IMG/VR virus record: IMGVR_UViG_3300030108_003499
Coordinates: 1 to 21,741 of that record
Strand: one strand, 5' to 3'
DNA from: a virus
Length of the DNA: 21,741 nucleotides
Positions within the stretch are counted from its first letter, which is position 1; every line of letters starts with the position of its first letter. The position numbers and the translations under genes were made by a program. A model generated the notes under the pieces. The model had not been told where the DNA came from, did no database searches, and worked only from the letters and a program-made list of their open reading frames with translations. Positions 21,715-21,741 of the stretch are shown piece by piece.

Positions 21715-21741
21715 ATGGCTCAACCATCAAGTAGATCAACA
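21715..21741 (+). CDS. 5' end of a further gene (first nine codons, MAQPSSRST)
   Basis: An ATG with a plausible ribosome-binding site opens a frame that reads MAQPSSRST and continues past the window. From memory, a conserved structural protein of marine T4-like phages begins with a similar M-x-x-P-S-[ST]-R string, so it is probably one more virion gene, but nine codons cannot establish this. Confidence 0.6.

Noticed and set aside
1-21741. Diversity-generating retroelement acting on the giant proteins
   Set aside because: No reverse transcriptase and no template/variable repeat pair with adenine-specific differences was seen in the window.

Overview
The window looks like part of the virion-structure (baseplate and tail-fibre) region of a T4-like myovirus, most likely a marine phage of a cyanobacterium or of SAR11 (Pelagibacter). 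The evidence is a recognisable T4 gp8-type baseplate wedge protein, a DUF4815-type giant structural protein, and the A+T-rich, fully packed, single-strand layout typical of marine T4-like phages. The exact host cannot be told from this sequence. No host genes, tRNAs, integrase, insertion sequence or CRISPR array were seen.

Layout, all on the + strand. (1) 1-11847: a giant beta-rich structural gene, open at the left edge, with 3948 residues visible. (2) 11870-13426: gp8-like baseplate wedge, 518 aa. (3) 13433-21052: DUF4815-type giant structural protein, 2539 aa. (4) 21052-21276: a 74-aa coiled-coil protein, start overlapping the preceding stop as TAATG. (5) 21266-21691: a 141-aa beta-sandwich-type structural protein. 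(6) from 21715: the first nine codons of another gene, MAQPSSRST. The only gaps are 22, 6 and 23 bases. Two of them carry T4-late-promoter-like ATAAATA/CTAAATA octamers.

How the genes fit together: in T4 the order is 5-6-7-8-9-10-11-12. Here gp8 lies between two giants that occupy the positions of gp7 and of gp9-gp12. They probably form the peripheral baseplate and fibre apparatus, but this is inferred from order and family membership, not shown directly. The two giants and gp8 share the same small beta modules (GxGY/APxV repeats, H-G-L-x-T-G modules, G-I-G-T turns), as if modules have been copied between neighbouring genes.

The most unexpected signal is at the DNA level. Pro-Gly pairs are written CCC-GGN or CCG-GGN in 23 of 24 cases and Gly-Pro pairs GGC-CCN or GGG-CCN in 8 of 8, although this A+T-rich sequence otherwise favours CCA/CCT and GGA/GGT. 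The result is near-absence of CCWGG and apparent absence of GGWCC, consistent with selection against two restriction or methylation sites.
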